Shown: positions 51,194 through 60,113 of the stretch, one piece after another
Position numbering within the stretch: the first letter of the stretch is position 1
Layout of the letters: every line of letters begins with the position of its first letter
Notes under the pieces: model-generated
Told to the model about the DNA's origin: nothing
The model's input: the letters and a program-made list of their open reading frames with translations, nothing else
Database searches by the model: none
Assembly: GCA_009922615.1 (NCBI GenBank)
Contig: RFVF01000020.1
Coordinates: 1-64,000, forward strand
From: Pseudomonadota bacterium
GTDB lineage: Bacteria; Verrucomicrobiota; Verrucomicrobiia; Limisphaerales; SXTU01
Direction of reading: 5' to 3'
Length of the DNA: 64,000 nt
Made by a program: the position numbers and the translations under genes

Positions 51194-54193
51194 ATGTCCG
51201 CCCGCACTGTGAAAAGCTTCGCCCGTCGTCTTTGCCTTCGGCTGGGCTTGGCGCTGGTGCTGGTTCAGTCGGTGGTCGCAGCGGAGCAGGGCAGGGGGGC
51301 AGTTCAATTCGACCGGGACATCCGGCCCATCCTTTCGGCCAAATGCTTCGCCTGTCACGGCCCCGACTCTGCCAAACGCAAGGCCGGATTGCGGCTCGAC
51401 ACACGAGACGGATTGTTCGGTCCGTTGAAGGACGGCGGGCGCACGGTGGTGCCGCGACAGCCAGCGCAGAGCGAGTTGCTCAAACGCATCCACAGCAGCG
51501 ATCCGACTCAACTCATGCCGCCGCCGAAGACGGGAAAGGAACTCACGGCGGCAGAACGTGCCCGGTTGAGCCAATGGGTTGAAGACGGCGCGAATTGGTC
51601 ACCCGGTTGGACGTTCACGCCGCCGCATTCACCTGCAATTCCAACCGTGGGGCAAACCACTTGGCCGCGCGGGGCCATCGACCACTTCATTCTCACCGCT
51701 CTGGAGCAACGCGGCTGGCGGCCAGCGGCGGAGGCGGATCGGGTCACCTTGATTCGGCGGTTGAGCTACGACCTCATCGGCTTGCCGCCGACGCCGGAGG
51801 AAGTGGATGCGTTCCTCGCCGACACTTCCACGCACGCTTACGAGCGAGTCGTGGACCGGCTGCTGGCGTCGAAACATTTCGGCGAGCGCATGGCCCAGCA
51901 CTGGCTTGATCTTGCGCGCTACGCGGACTCGGACGGTTACCACGATGATTACCTCCGCGAGATGCACGGCTACCGCGACTACGTCATCGCCGCATTCAAC
52001 CGCAACCTGCCGTTCAGCCAGTTCACCATTGAGCAACTGGCTGGCGACTTGCTGCCCAATGCAACGCGAGAGCAAATCGTCGCCACCGCCTTCAACCGCA
52101 ATGGCCCGACGACTTCCGAGAACGGTGCAGATGCCGAGGAATATCGGGTGCGCTACGCCGCCGAACGCGTGAGCACCACGGCGACAGTGTGGCTCGGGCT
52201 TTCACTCGCTTGCGCCGAGTGTCACGACCACAAATTCGATCCACTAACGACGCGGGATTTTTACCGGATGCTCGCTTTCTTCAATCAGGTGCCGGGCAAC
52301 CCGCTAGCTAATGGCAACGCTGCGGAACCAATCCTCAAGCTCGTGCCCCCGGGCTTGGCCGAGCCGCTCAAGCAGGCCGAGGACGAGCAGGCGCGCACGC
52401 GAGACGTGGCGTTGAAACTGTATTACGAGCCGCGTGCCGATTGGGACCGGATGCAGGCGGCGTGGGAGGAACGGTTGCGCACAATGAAGCTCGAACCGGT
52501 GCGGCTGGGTGATTGGCGCAAGGCCGGGCCGTTCATTGCGCCAACCAATTCGGAGTTCCTCCTGCCACCGGAGCGGGCGCAAGTGCTTAACGATCGCGCC
52601 GCCGCGAAGGAGTTTTCCTGGAACACGTTCGGCCGCACCGTGACAAACGAGGTCAAGCTCGCGGCCAGCACGGGCGTCGTCAGCCTCCAACGGGACGTCG
52701 CCACGGTGACGAGCGCGCTGCTGCGGTGCCGCCTCACGACAAACGCGACAACACGAGTGTGGCTAGATGACCAGTTTATTCATGAGAGCGGACGGAACAC
52801 GGAATCAGTGGCGACCATCCGGACTTTTAACGTGCGCGTGCCAGCCGGTCGCCACCGACTGCTGATGCGCGTGACGCCACTGGGCGGGCGCGGCGACGTG
52901 GAAGTGAGCGTGTCCGAATCCAGCTTGCACCAGGCGAGGATCGAACATTTCAAAGCGCAGGTGTTCGATATCCCGCTGGCCCAACGGGCCACGAATGATC
53001 TCACGTTGGTGCGAAGGATTTTTCGAGAACTGCACTTTGCCGAATTGGACTCAGCGCAAGTCGCGGCAGCGAATGCTCAGGCGAAGTTGGATCACCTCGC
53101 AAAGAGCGCCTCGCGTGTCCGCATAATGGCTGAAAGCACAAACGCGGTGCCGACGCACGTGCTGATGCGCGGAGATTTTCGACGGCGCGGCGAGCAGATC
53201 AGCGCGGCTATTCCAGCGGTTTTCGGCAGCCTGCCCGAGGGACCGGCGAACCGTCTCGCGCTCGCGCGCTGGCTCGTTTCTCGCGAGAACCCGCTGACGG
53301 CACGCGTGACGGTGAACCGGTTTTGGCAAATGGTCTTTGGCGCGGGAATTGTGAAATCGTCCGAGGATCTGGGCGCGCAGGGCGAGCCGCCCACGCATCC
53401 GGAGTTGCTCGACTGGCTGGCGGTGCGCTTCATGGACAGCGGATGGGATGTGAAGGCGTTGTTGCGTGAGATTGTGACGAGCGCGACGTATCGGCAGGCG
53501 TCGCAAATCCCGAATTCCGATGATCCGGACAATCGCTGGCTCGCGCGCGGCCCGCGCTTCCGGCTGCCTGCCGAGTTTGTTCGCGACACCGCGTTGGCGG
53601 CCAGCGGGCTGCTCGACCGCAATCGCCTGCCCGAGGGCCGCAGCGTGCTGCCGTATCAACCAGGGCCCGATCTCTGGAAGGAATTCGCGTTCGGGGAGAG
53701 CTTGAAATACATCCAAGACCACGACGGGGAGTTGTATCGACGCGGCGTTTACATGTTTTGGAAGCGGTCGGTGTTGCACCCGTATCTCGCCGTGATGGAT
53801 GCGCCAACGCGCGACGTTTGCACCGCGCGGCGTCCAGTGACGAACACGCCGACACAGGCGCTGGCACTGCTGAACGAGACGCTGCTCGTCGAGTGCGCGC
53901 GAGTGCTAGCACAGCGACTCATGCTGGAGGAGCAACCCGATGACGCATCGCGTGTGCGTCGAGCATTTCGTCTCGTGCTGGCTCGGACACCGACCGAACG
54001 GGAAGTCAGCACGTTGCTCGCATTGCACGCGGACTCGCTGCGGCATTACTCGGCGGACAGGGCTGCGGCAACCAAGCTGGTTTCCATCGGCGAGTCGGCA
54101 CGACCCACGAAACTCGACGTTGCGCAACACGCTGCCTGGCTCTGCGCGTGCAATGCGCTGCTGAACTTGGATGAAACGCTGACGAAGGAATGA
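51194..54193 (+). CDS. Planctomycete-type cytochrome c protein (PSCyt1-PSCyt2-PSD1), intact copy
   Basis: This 999-residue protein has a signal peptide (LCLRLGLALVLVQSVVAA). PSCyt1 carries CFACH (residues 51-55), DUF1549/PSCyt2 has the second haem motif in LACAECHDHKFDPL (about residue 338), a beta-rich middle carries a carbohydrate- or lectin-like segment, and DUF1553/PSD1 follows with NPLTARVTVNRFWQMVFG and VNTPTQALALLNETL-like sequence. It is the undamaged counterpart of the first gene pair. It overlaps the following DUF1501 gene by four bases, so the two are translated together. Biochemical role unknown. Confidence 0.92.
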   Translation: MSARTVKSFARRLCLRLGLALVLVQSVVAAEQGRGAVQFDRDIRPILSAKCFACHGPDSAKRKAGLRLDTRDGLFGPLKDGGRTVVPRQPAQSELLKRIHSSDPTQLMPPPKTGKELTAAERARLSQWVEDGANWSPGWTFTPPHSPAIPTVGQTTWPRGAIDHFILTALEQRGWRPAAEADRVTLIRRLSYDLIGLPPTPEEVDAFLADTSTHAYERVVDRLLASKHFGERMAQHWLDLARYADSDGYHDDYLREMHGYRDYVIAAFNRNLPFSQFTIEQLAGDLLPNATREQIVATAFNRNGPTTSENGADAEEYRVRYAAERVSTTATVWLGLSLACAECHDHKFDPLTTRDFYRMLAFFNQVPGNPLANGNAAEPILKLVPPGLAEPLKQAEDEQARTRDVALKLYYEPRADWDRMQAAWEERLRTMKLEPVRLGDWRKAGPFIAPTNSEFLLPPERAQVLNDRAAAKEFSWNTFGRTVTNEVKLAASTGVVSLQRDVATVTSALLRCRLTTNATTRVWLDDQFIHESGRNTESVATIRTFNVRVPAGRHRLLMRVTPLGGRGDVEVSVSESSLHQARIEHFKAQVFDIPLAQRATNDLTLVRRIFRELHFAELDSAQVAAANAQAKLDHLAKSASRVRIMAESTNAVPTHVLMRGDFRRRGEQISAAIPAVFGSLPEGPANRLALARWLVSRENPLTARVTVNRFWQMVFGAGIVKSSEDLGAQGEPPTHPELLDWLAVRFMDSGWDVKALLREIVTSATYRQASQIPNSDDPDNRWLARGPRFRLPAEFVRDTALAASGLLDRNRLPEGRSVLPYQPGPDLWKEFAFGESLKYIQDHDGELYRRGVYMFWKRSVLHPYLAVMDAPTRDVCTARRPVTNTPTQALALLNETLLVECARVLAQRLMLEEQPDDASRVRRAFRLVLARTPTEREVSTLLALHADSLRHYSADRAAATKLVSIGESARPTKLDVAQHAAWLCACNALLNLDETLTKE

Positions 54194-55638
54194 AACACCC
54201 ACCGAGCATCCCCGGTCTCGAGGCGTCGTCTTGGACGCGGCGTGCGTTCTTGCAGCGCGGCGCGTTCGGGTTCGGTGCACTGGGTTTTCTTCAAGCAGCG
54301 GAAGCGCTGGCCGGTGCGGCTTCGATTGGGCCGCTCGGTGTGATGAAGGAGTTCCACGTGCCGCCCCGGGCCAAGCGCGTGATCTTCCTCTTCATGGGTG
54401 GTGGACCGTCGCAGTTCGAGACGTTCGATCCTAAGCCGAAACTGAACAAGCTCTGGGGCAAACCCATGCCCAGTAGTCTCACGAAGGGCGAGCGGGTGGC
54501 TCAGTTGCAAGGCTCGCCACTAGTCATCCTTGGCACACACCGCAAGTTCGCGAAGTGCGGGAAGGCGGGCGTCGAGGTGAGCGACTTGCTGCCACACATG
54601 CGGAAGGTCATGGACGAGGTCACGGTCATCCGCTCGATGCAGACCGACGCGATCAACCACGACCCCGGCGTCACGTTCATGCAGACGGGGCACCAGCTTC
54701 CCGGCCGTCCCGCGATGGGCGCGTGGCTCTCTTACGGCCTCGGCAGCGAGAACAAAAACTTGCCTGCCTACATGGCGCTGCTGTCTGGCCAAGGTCAGGA
54801 TCAGAACGTGAAGGCGCGTTACTGGACGAGCGGTTTTCTCCCGACGATTCACCAAGGCGTGCAACTCCGTTCGCCCGGCGAGCCTGTGTTTTACTTGGAC
54901 AATCCGGCGGGCATGGACAGCGCGACGCGGCGACGCATCCTCGACAGCGTGCGGGAGCTGAACCAGTCGCGTCTGGAGACGGTCGGCGATCCCGAGATCG
55001 CCACGCGCATCGCGCAATACGAGATGGCCTACCGGATGCAAACGAGCGTGCCGGAACTGACGGACCTCTCGCGCGAGCCGAAGAGCGTCTTCGAGCTTTA
55101 TGGCGACGAGGCGCGCAAGCCCGGCACCTTCGCCGCGAACTGTCTGCTCGCGCGTCGTCTTGCCGAGCGTGGCGTGCGCTTCATCCAGCTCTACCATCGC
55201 GGCTGGGATCATCACGATGGCATCCAAGGCCGCATGATTCAGGAGTGCAAGAAGGTGGACCAGCCTTGCGCTGGGCTACTCCGAGACTTGAAACAACGCG
55301 GTTTGCTTAAGGACACGCTCGTCGTGTGGACCGGCGAGTTCGGTCGCACGCCGATGGCTCAAGGCGACGCGAAGTCGGAGAATTACGGGCGCGATCACCA
55401 GATGCGGGCGTTCACGTCGTGGGTCGCCGGCGGTGGTTTCAAGGCCGGCGCGGTGCACGGCGCGACGGACGAGTTCGGCTACAATGTGGTGGAGAGTCCC
55501 GTGCATGTGCACGATCTGCACGCAACGATACTGCACGCGCTGGGCATCGACCATCTGCGGCTGACCTACAAGTTCCAGGCACGCGAACACCGGCTGACGG
55601 ACGTGGCGGGGAAGGTTGTGCCTGGGTTGCTCGCGTGA
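54190..55638 (+). CDS. DUF1501 family exported protein (second intact copy)
   Basis: This 482-residue protein starts within the preceding stop region (ATGA). The twin-arginine-like signal is TRRAFLQRGAFGFGALGFL. It keeps FLFMGGGPSQFETFDPKP, FIQLYHRGWDHHDG with the metal-site histidines lost from the damaged copy at 10.8 kb, WTGEFGRTPMAQ, and GRDHQMRAFTSW. It serves as a good internal reference for judging the damaged copy. Substrate unknown. Confidence 0.92.
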   Translation: MKHPPSIPGLEASSWTRRAFLQRGAFGFGALGFLQAAEALAGAASIGPLGVMKEFHVPPRAKRVIFLFMGGGPSQFETFDPKPKLNKLWGKPMPSSLTKGERVAQLQGSPLVILGTHRKFAKCGKAGVEVSDLLPHMRKVMDEVTVIRSMQTDAINHDPGVTFMQTGHQLPGRPAMGAWLSYGLGSENKNLPAYMALLSGQGQDQNVKARYWTSGFLPTIHQGVQLRSPGEPVFYLDNPAGMDSATRRRILDSVRELNQSRLETVGDPEIATRIAQYEMAYRMQTSVPELTDLSREPKSVFELYGDEARKPGTFAANCLLARRLAERGVRFIQLYHRGWDHHDGIQGRMIQECKKVDQPCAGLLRDLKQRGLLKDTLVVWTGEFGRTPMAQGDAKSENYGRDHQMRAFTSWVAGGGFKAGAVHGATDEFGYNVVESPVHVHDLHATILHALGIDHLRLTYKFQAREHRLTDVAGKVVPGLLA

Positions 55639-55641
55639 GTT

Positions 55642-55720
55642 GGTAGGGCCGATCGGTGGTCAGCCTCGGCTCACTGATTGGAGTTCACGAGGCCGCGCGC
55701 AGCGCGGCTCTACCATCTGG
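55642..55720. repeat. Intergenic repeat with GGTAGGGCCG/CGGCTCTACC ends and a strong hairpin
   Basis: The sequence between the convergent DUF1501 and dapF genes begins GGTAGGGCCG and ends near CGGCTCTACC. It contains a perfect hairpin GCCGCGC-GCA-GCGCGGC (55692-55708). It can act as a bidirectional terminator and probably belongs to a dispersed repeat family. Confidence 0.6.
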
Positions 55721-56378
55721 TCAAATCTCGACCCGCCCCTCAAAGGAGAAATCCGCCGGACCGTTGAGGCGCACGTCGGAGAAACCCTCACCGTTCGATT
55801 GAAAGCTGACTTCCAACGTGTCGCCGCCCTGCACCAGCACCTTCACCGGGGACGTGAAGCCTTGCACGCGCGAGGCGATCATCGCTGCCGCGCTGACGCC
55901 CGTGCCGCAGGCGAGCGTCTCGCCCGAGGACCGCGTGCGGAACGCCGGTGTTGAGCGAGTGAATCGCCGTGGAGCCAGTGGAGAGCAGGACTTGCTCGTT
56001 GAACCGCAAGCTGTGCGGCGGCGTCAGATTCACGGTCACGCGCTCGCCTTGGAAGGTTGCGGTGATGACGCCGGCGACTGTCTCGAACGTCACGCGGTCC
56101 TTCGCGCCGGTGAGCCGTTGGATGTAGCGGGCGAAGCATCGCGCGCCGTTGCCACACATTTCCGCCCGGCTGCCGTCGCTGTTCCAAAACTCCCACGCCC
56201 AGTCGGCTTTTCTTGAAGGGCAGTGGACAAGCAGCATCAAACCGTCTGCGCCGATGCCGCGCTGGCGGTGGCAGAGATGCGCGACCTGCTCGGGCGTGAG
56301 CCGGATATTTCCAGCCCGGTTATCGGCGAGGATGAAGTCATTGCCCGCGCCGTTCATCTTGATGAATTCCAAAATCAT
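55721..56378 (-). pseudogene. dapF: Diaminopimelate epimerase with an internal deletion and frameshift
   Basis: The ATG at 56378 starts IKMNGAGNDFILADN, the invariant DapF opening, followed by EMCGNGARCFARY with the first catalytic cysteine and HSLNTGVPHAV. At about 55925-55945 the frame breaks. In the other frame sequence resumes at SGETLACGTGVSAAAM with the second catalytic cysteine and runs to a normal C-terminus ending FSFEGRVEI. About 75 residues that normally link these segments are missing. The two cysteines of the racemisation pair are therefore in different frames. dapF is normally essential for meso-diaminopimelate. The loss is either an assembly error or implies another route to meso-DAP. 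Confidence 0.85.
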
Positions 56379-56482
56379 GGCGCGGGAAGTTAATGGGAAG
56401 CGGCGCGGGCGCAAGCTCTATGCGCTCATTCCTAAATTGCCGGCCGCAGCGGGGCAGGGTGGGGAAGAGGATCGAGTCAGGT

Positions 56483-58711
56483 TTAGCCAGCGTTCCCCGG
56501 CGTGGCAGCAGACGAATTGGTGGCAACGAATACGATCACACTCAGCGGCGGCAGGGTGAAGTCGGCGGACCAAGGCTGGCCGTGCATTTCCATTTCTTCG
56601 GCGGTCACACCACCGAGGTTACCCTGATTGCTGCCACCGTAGACCGCAGAGTCGCTGTTGAGCACTTCGCGCCAGTGACCGCCGTGCGGGAGACCGATGC
56701 GATAGCCGTGCCGCAGCTCCGGCGTCAGATGCAGGACTACGAGCATCTGCTGTCGTCCGTCCTTCGTGCGCCGTAGAAAGGAAAAGACGCTGTGCAAGTT
56801 GTCGGAACAGTCCACCCACTGAAAGCCTTCGAGGTCGTAGTCCGCCTCCCAGAGCGCGGGGTGGGCACGATAGATTTGGTTGAGGTCGGCGACGAAGCGC
56901 TGCGTGCCGGCATGGAGGGGGCCTTGTTCGAGCAGCCACCAGTCGAGACTCCGGTTCTCGCTCCATTCGCGCGAGTGCCCGAACTCGCCGCCCATGAAGA
57001 GCAGTTGTTTACCAGGAAACAGCCATTGGTAGCCGAGGAGCGCACGCAAGTTGGCGAACTTCTGCCATTCGTCGCCGGGCATTTTGCCGAACAACGAGGC
57101 TTTGCCGTGGACGATTTCATCGTGGGAGAGCGGCAGGATGTAGTTCTCCGTGTGGTGGTAGAGCATCGCGAACGTAAGATCGTTCTGATGATAACGACGA
57201 TAAAGCGGGTCGCGGCTGTAGTAGCGCAGCGTGTCGTGCATCCAGCCCATGTTCCATTTGAAACTGAAACCGAGGCCACCGAGGTAAGGCGGACGCGTGA
57301 CCAACGGCCAAGCAGTGCTCTCTTCGGCGATGGTAACGACACCGGGCGATTCGGTGTGGACGAGATGGTTGAACTCGCGGAGGAATTCGACGGCTTCCAA
57401 GTTTTCCCGGCCGCCGTATTTGTTCGGCACCCATTCGCCCGGCTTGCGCGAGTAGTCGAGGTAAAGCATCGAAGCGACGGCGTCCACGCGCAGGCCGTCG
57501 ATGTGGAAGCGTTCGCACCAGAAGAGCGCGTTGGCCGTAAGGAAATTGCGGACCTCGTGCCGGCCGAAGTTGAAGATGAGCGTGCCCCAGTCCTGATGCG
57601 CGCCCTGACGCGGGTCTTCGTGCTCGTAGAGCGCCGTGCCGTCGAAGCGCGCGAGCGCCCATTCGTCACGCGGGAAGTGCGCCGGCACCCAATCCACGAG
57701 GACGCCGATGCCAGCCTCATGCAGTGAGTTCACCAGAAATTGGAAATCATCCGGCGTGCCGAAACGACAGGTCGGTGAATAGAAGCCCGTGACCTGATAG
57801 CCCCAGCTCGGATAGTAGGCGTGCTCGGAGACGGGCAGAAACTCGACGTGCGTGAAGCCGAGTCGCCGGACGTATTCCACCAGCAGCGGCGCGACCTCGC
57901 GATAGCTGTAGGATTCCGCGACGTTCTTCTTCATCCACGAGCCGAGGTGGATTTCGTAAATGCTCATCGGCTCGCGCAAGGGCTGGCGGGTGCGGCGTTG
58001 TTCGAGCCACGCGGCGTCGGTCCAGGCGAACTTGCGGTTGTTCCAAACGATGGAGGCATTCTGCGGGGCGGCCTCAAAGAAGAAACCGTAGGGATCGGTC
58101 TTGAGCACCACGGCACCTTGGGCATTGCGCACCTCGAACTTGTAGAGCGTTCCTTCTCCCAAACCCGGCACGAACAATTCCCACACGCCGGAGGTGCCGA
58201 GCACCCGCATTGGATGATAGCGACCATCCCAGCCGTTGAAGGGGCCGACGACGCTGATGCGCTGCGCGTGGGGTGCCCACACGGCAAAGCTCACGCCGGA
58301 AACGCCATCCACTTCGCGAAGCTGCGCGCCGAGCTTGTCGTAGATGCGGCGCTCATTGCCCTGGCCGAAGAGGTAAAGATCGGTTTCGCCGAGTGAGGGC
58401 CAGAAGGAATACGGATCGCGGGTCCGACGGGTGTTGCCTTGATAGTCCGTGATGACGAGGTCGTAGGCGTAAGTGCGCTGGGCCGCCGTGGTCGCGCCCT
58501 CGAACAGGCCACGCGCATCCAGCATTGTGAGCGCGAAGCTGGGCTTGTGCGGCTCATGCACCGGCACCACTTCGACGCGCGCGGCATTTTGCAGCAGAGC
58601 ACGGACGACGAGGCCCGAGCCGTCCCCGAGCGGGTGCATGCCGAGGAGTTGGTGCGGGGAGGAATGCTGCGCTTGAACGAGGCTCTCCAGTTCAGCCGGC
58701 GTCAAAATCAT
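56483..58711 (-). CDS. glgB: 1,4-alpha-glucan branching enzyme
   Basis: The ATG at 58711 gives 742 residues. An N1 domain and CBM48 are followed by a GH13 barrel with the nucleophile in IDGLRVDAVASMLYLDYSRK, the acid in VTIAEEST, and LPLSHDEIVHGK. It introduces alpha-1,6 branches in glycogen. No other glycogen gene is adjacent. It is the full-length long form found in many bacteria. Confidence 0.95.
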   Translation of the reverse strand: MILTPAELESLVQAQHSSPHQLLGMHPLGDGSGLVVRALLQNAARVEVVPVHEPHKPSFALTMLDARGLFEGATTAAQRTYAYDLVITDYQGNTRRTRDPYSFWPSLGETDLYLFGQGNERRIYDKLGAQLREVDGVSGVSFAVWAPHAQRISVVGPFNGWDGRYHPMRVLGTSGVWELFVPGLGEGTLYKFEVRNAQGAVVLKTDPYGFFFEAAPQNASIVWNNRKFAWTDAAWLEQRRTRQPLREPMSIYEIHLGSWMKKNVAESYSYREVAPLLVEYVRRLGFTHVEFLPVSEHAYYPSWGYQVTGFYSPTCRFGTPDDFQFLVNSLHEAGIGVLVDWVPAHFPRDEWALARFDGTALYEHEDPRQGAHQDWGTLIFNFGRHEVRNFLTANALFWCERFHIDGLRVDAVASMLYLDYSRKPGEWVPNKYGGRENLEAVEFLREFNHLVHTESPGVVTIAEESTAWPLVTRPPYLGGLGFSFKWNMGWMHDTLRYYSRDPLYRRYHQNDLTFAMLYHHTENYILPLSHDEIVHGKASLFGKMPGDEWQKFANLRALLGYQWLFPGKQLLFMGGEFGHSREWSENRSLDWWLLEQGPLHAGTQRFVADLNQIYRAHPALWEADYDLEGFQWVDCSDNLHSVFSFLRRTKDGRQQMLVVLHLTPELRHGYRIGLPHGGHWREVLNSDSAVYGGSNQGNLGGVTAEEMEMHGQPWSADFTLPPLSVIVFVATNSSAATPGNAG

Positions 58712-58762
58712 GGCAACAGAGTGGCAGAGGGCGTCGGGGTTGCCACGCAAAAAGGCAAACCG

Positions 58763-59323
58763 TTAATGCGGCGAGGCCTGCTTCCGCCGCCACAGGTCGT
58801 AGTGGTAGAGCGCCACGACGACGAGCGCGTGCTGAATCTTCCCCGAAGCGACTAGCTCCGGCAGCTCCGCCACCGGCACGAGGTGCGTGCGGATGTCCTC
58901 GCAACTGTCGAATTCCACAGGATGCGTGAGCCGGCAGTTACGCACGAGCAGCGTGTGGCAGGTGTTGGACATGATGGCGGGATTCGGGAAAATCTGACCG
59001 ATGATCTCCGCTCGGTCCCCTTCGTAGCCGGTCTCCTCGCGCAATTCACGCTGGCCGCCCAGCACCGGTGAAGGATCCTCCGCGTCCATCACGCCGCCGG
59101 GAATTTCCAGCTCAATTGTGTCCGAGCCGTGGCGGTATTGCTCCACCATCACTAGTTTGTCGTCCGGGGTAACGGCGATGACATTAACCCAGCTCCGAGT
59201 ATCGAGGACGAAAAAGTCGTGTTCCGCTCCGGTGCGCGGCGAGCGCTTCACGTCTGTGCGGACGGTGAAGATCCGGAAGTCCGCAAGCTGCTTGGAACTA
59301 AGGACAGGCCACTTCTGAATCAT
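58763..59323 (-). CDS. Nudix hydrolase, ADP-ribose pyrophosphatase type
   Basis: The ATG at 59323 gives 186 residues; the longer open frame passes into repeat-like sequence. The Nudix box is GGQRELREETGYEGD, preceded by ELEIPGGVMDAED as in ADP-ribose/NDP-sugar hydrolases, with QIFPNPAIMSNTCHTLLV near it. It hydrolyses nucleoside diphosphates linked to another group. It is 51 bases from glgB on the same strand, as seen for sugar-nucleotide hydrolases near glycogen genes. Confidence 0.86.
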   Translation of the reverse strand: MIQKWPVLSSKQLADFRIFTVRTDVKRSPRTGAEHDFFVLDTRSWVNVIAVTPDDKLVMVEQYRHGSDTIELEIPGGVMDAEDPSPVLGGQRELREETGYEGDRAEIIGQIFPNPAIMSNTCHTLLVRNCRLTHPVEFDSCEDIRTHLVPVAELPELVASGKIQHALVVVALYHYDLWRRKQASPH

Positions 59324-59332
59324 TGGCAGATA

Positions 59333-59427
59333 AGAGTTGAAAGCAGAGGAAACGGAAAGGCGAGAGTTGGGAAGCAGATCGTTGATAGACGCGATCGCTC
59401 TCCGGGGCCGTCTCTCAACTATCAACT
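59333..59427. repeat. AGAGTTGA / TCTCAACTATCAACTC inverted repeat text
   Basis: The 213-base gap upstream of the Nudix gene contains AGAGTTGA and GAGAGTTGG on the left and TCTCAACTATCAACTC on the right. These are reverse complements of the same short word. It is another low-complexity dispersed repeat; no gene is seen in the gap. Confidence 0.4.
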
Positions 59428-59536
59428 CCCACTCTATCGACTCTGCGCTACTTCTCTGACGAGATAGCGACGCTCATCTGTATGGTGTGGAGCGACTGCC
59501 GCCGCTTTCCATGCGGGCTGGCAGAGCGCCTCAGAG

Positions 59537-59839
59537 TCACAACTCAAAGTCCAAGACCGTGACCTTCTCAATGAGCGGCAAGGCCCAGGCGACGAAGGCC
59601 TGGTGTTCCGGGTGGGTCAGGTAGGCGTCGCGCGCGGCGGTGTCGGCAAGCGTCATCACGAAGGCGTGCGTGTGGCCACCGGTCAAGCCTTCGGGGCTGT
59701 TGTTAGGACCGGAGATGAAATCCTCGACGCCCGGGATGCTTTCGGACAGATCCAGCAAGGCGTTAAAAATCTGATCGATCTGGTCCGGCGTGGTGTCGGC
59801 TTTGAACTGCACGAATGCGATGTGTTTGACTTTGGCCAT
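59537..59839 (-). CDS. Dabb (stress-responsive alpha/beta barrel) domain protein
   Basis: This 100-residue single-domain protein has the Dabb pattern: VKHIAFVQFKADTTPDQIDQ at the start, then GVEDFISGPNNSPEGLTGGH and HAFVMTLADTAARDAYLTHP and a closing VTVLDFEL. Dabb proteins form dimeric ferredoxin-like barrels. Some bind or turn over small hydrophobic molecules, but most have no known reaction. The gene stands alone, with gaps of 213 and 274 bases in which I see no other gene. Confidence 0.87.
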   Translation of the reverse strand: MAKVKHIAFVQFKADTTPDQIDQIFNALLDLSESIPGVEDFISGPNNSPEGLTGGHTHAFVMTLADTAARDAYLTHPEHQAFVAWALPLIEKVTVLDFEL

Positions 59840-60113
59840 AATTATTTCGTTTGCCCCGCGCCGGAAGGAACCGCCCCGCCGCTCTGGACGCTTTAATTTC
59901 GGCGGAGTATGGGGACTGGCCGGGCCAAGTCAAACGCGCGTTCCAAAGTTTTGACTGGCCGCCCATTTGAATGTGCCGGGTTGAACCTCGCGGGCATGGA
60001 CACCGGATCGGGGCAACCGGATTGGAGCAACGGGTCGAATGGGCGACAATCCTTGGCCAAGCCATGCCAAGATTGGTGAATCATTCCGCGCCGCACCGGA
60101 GTCTAGTTGACAC

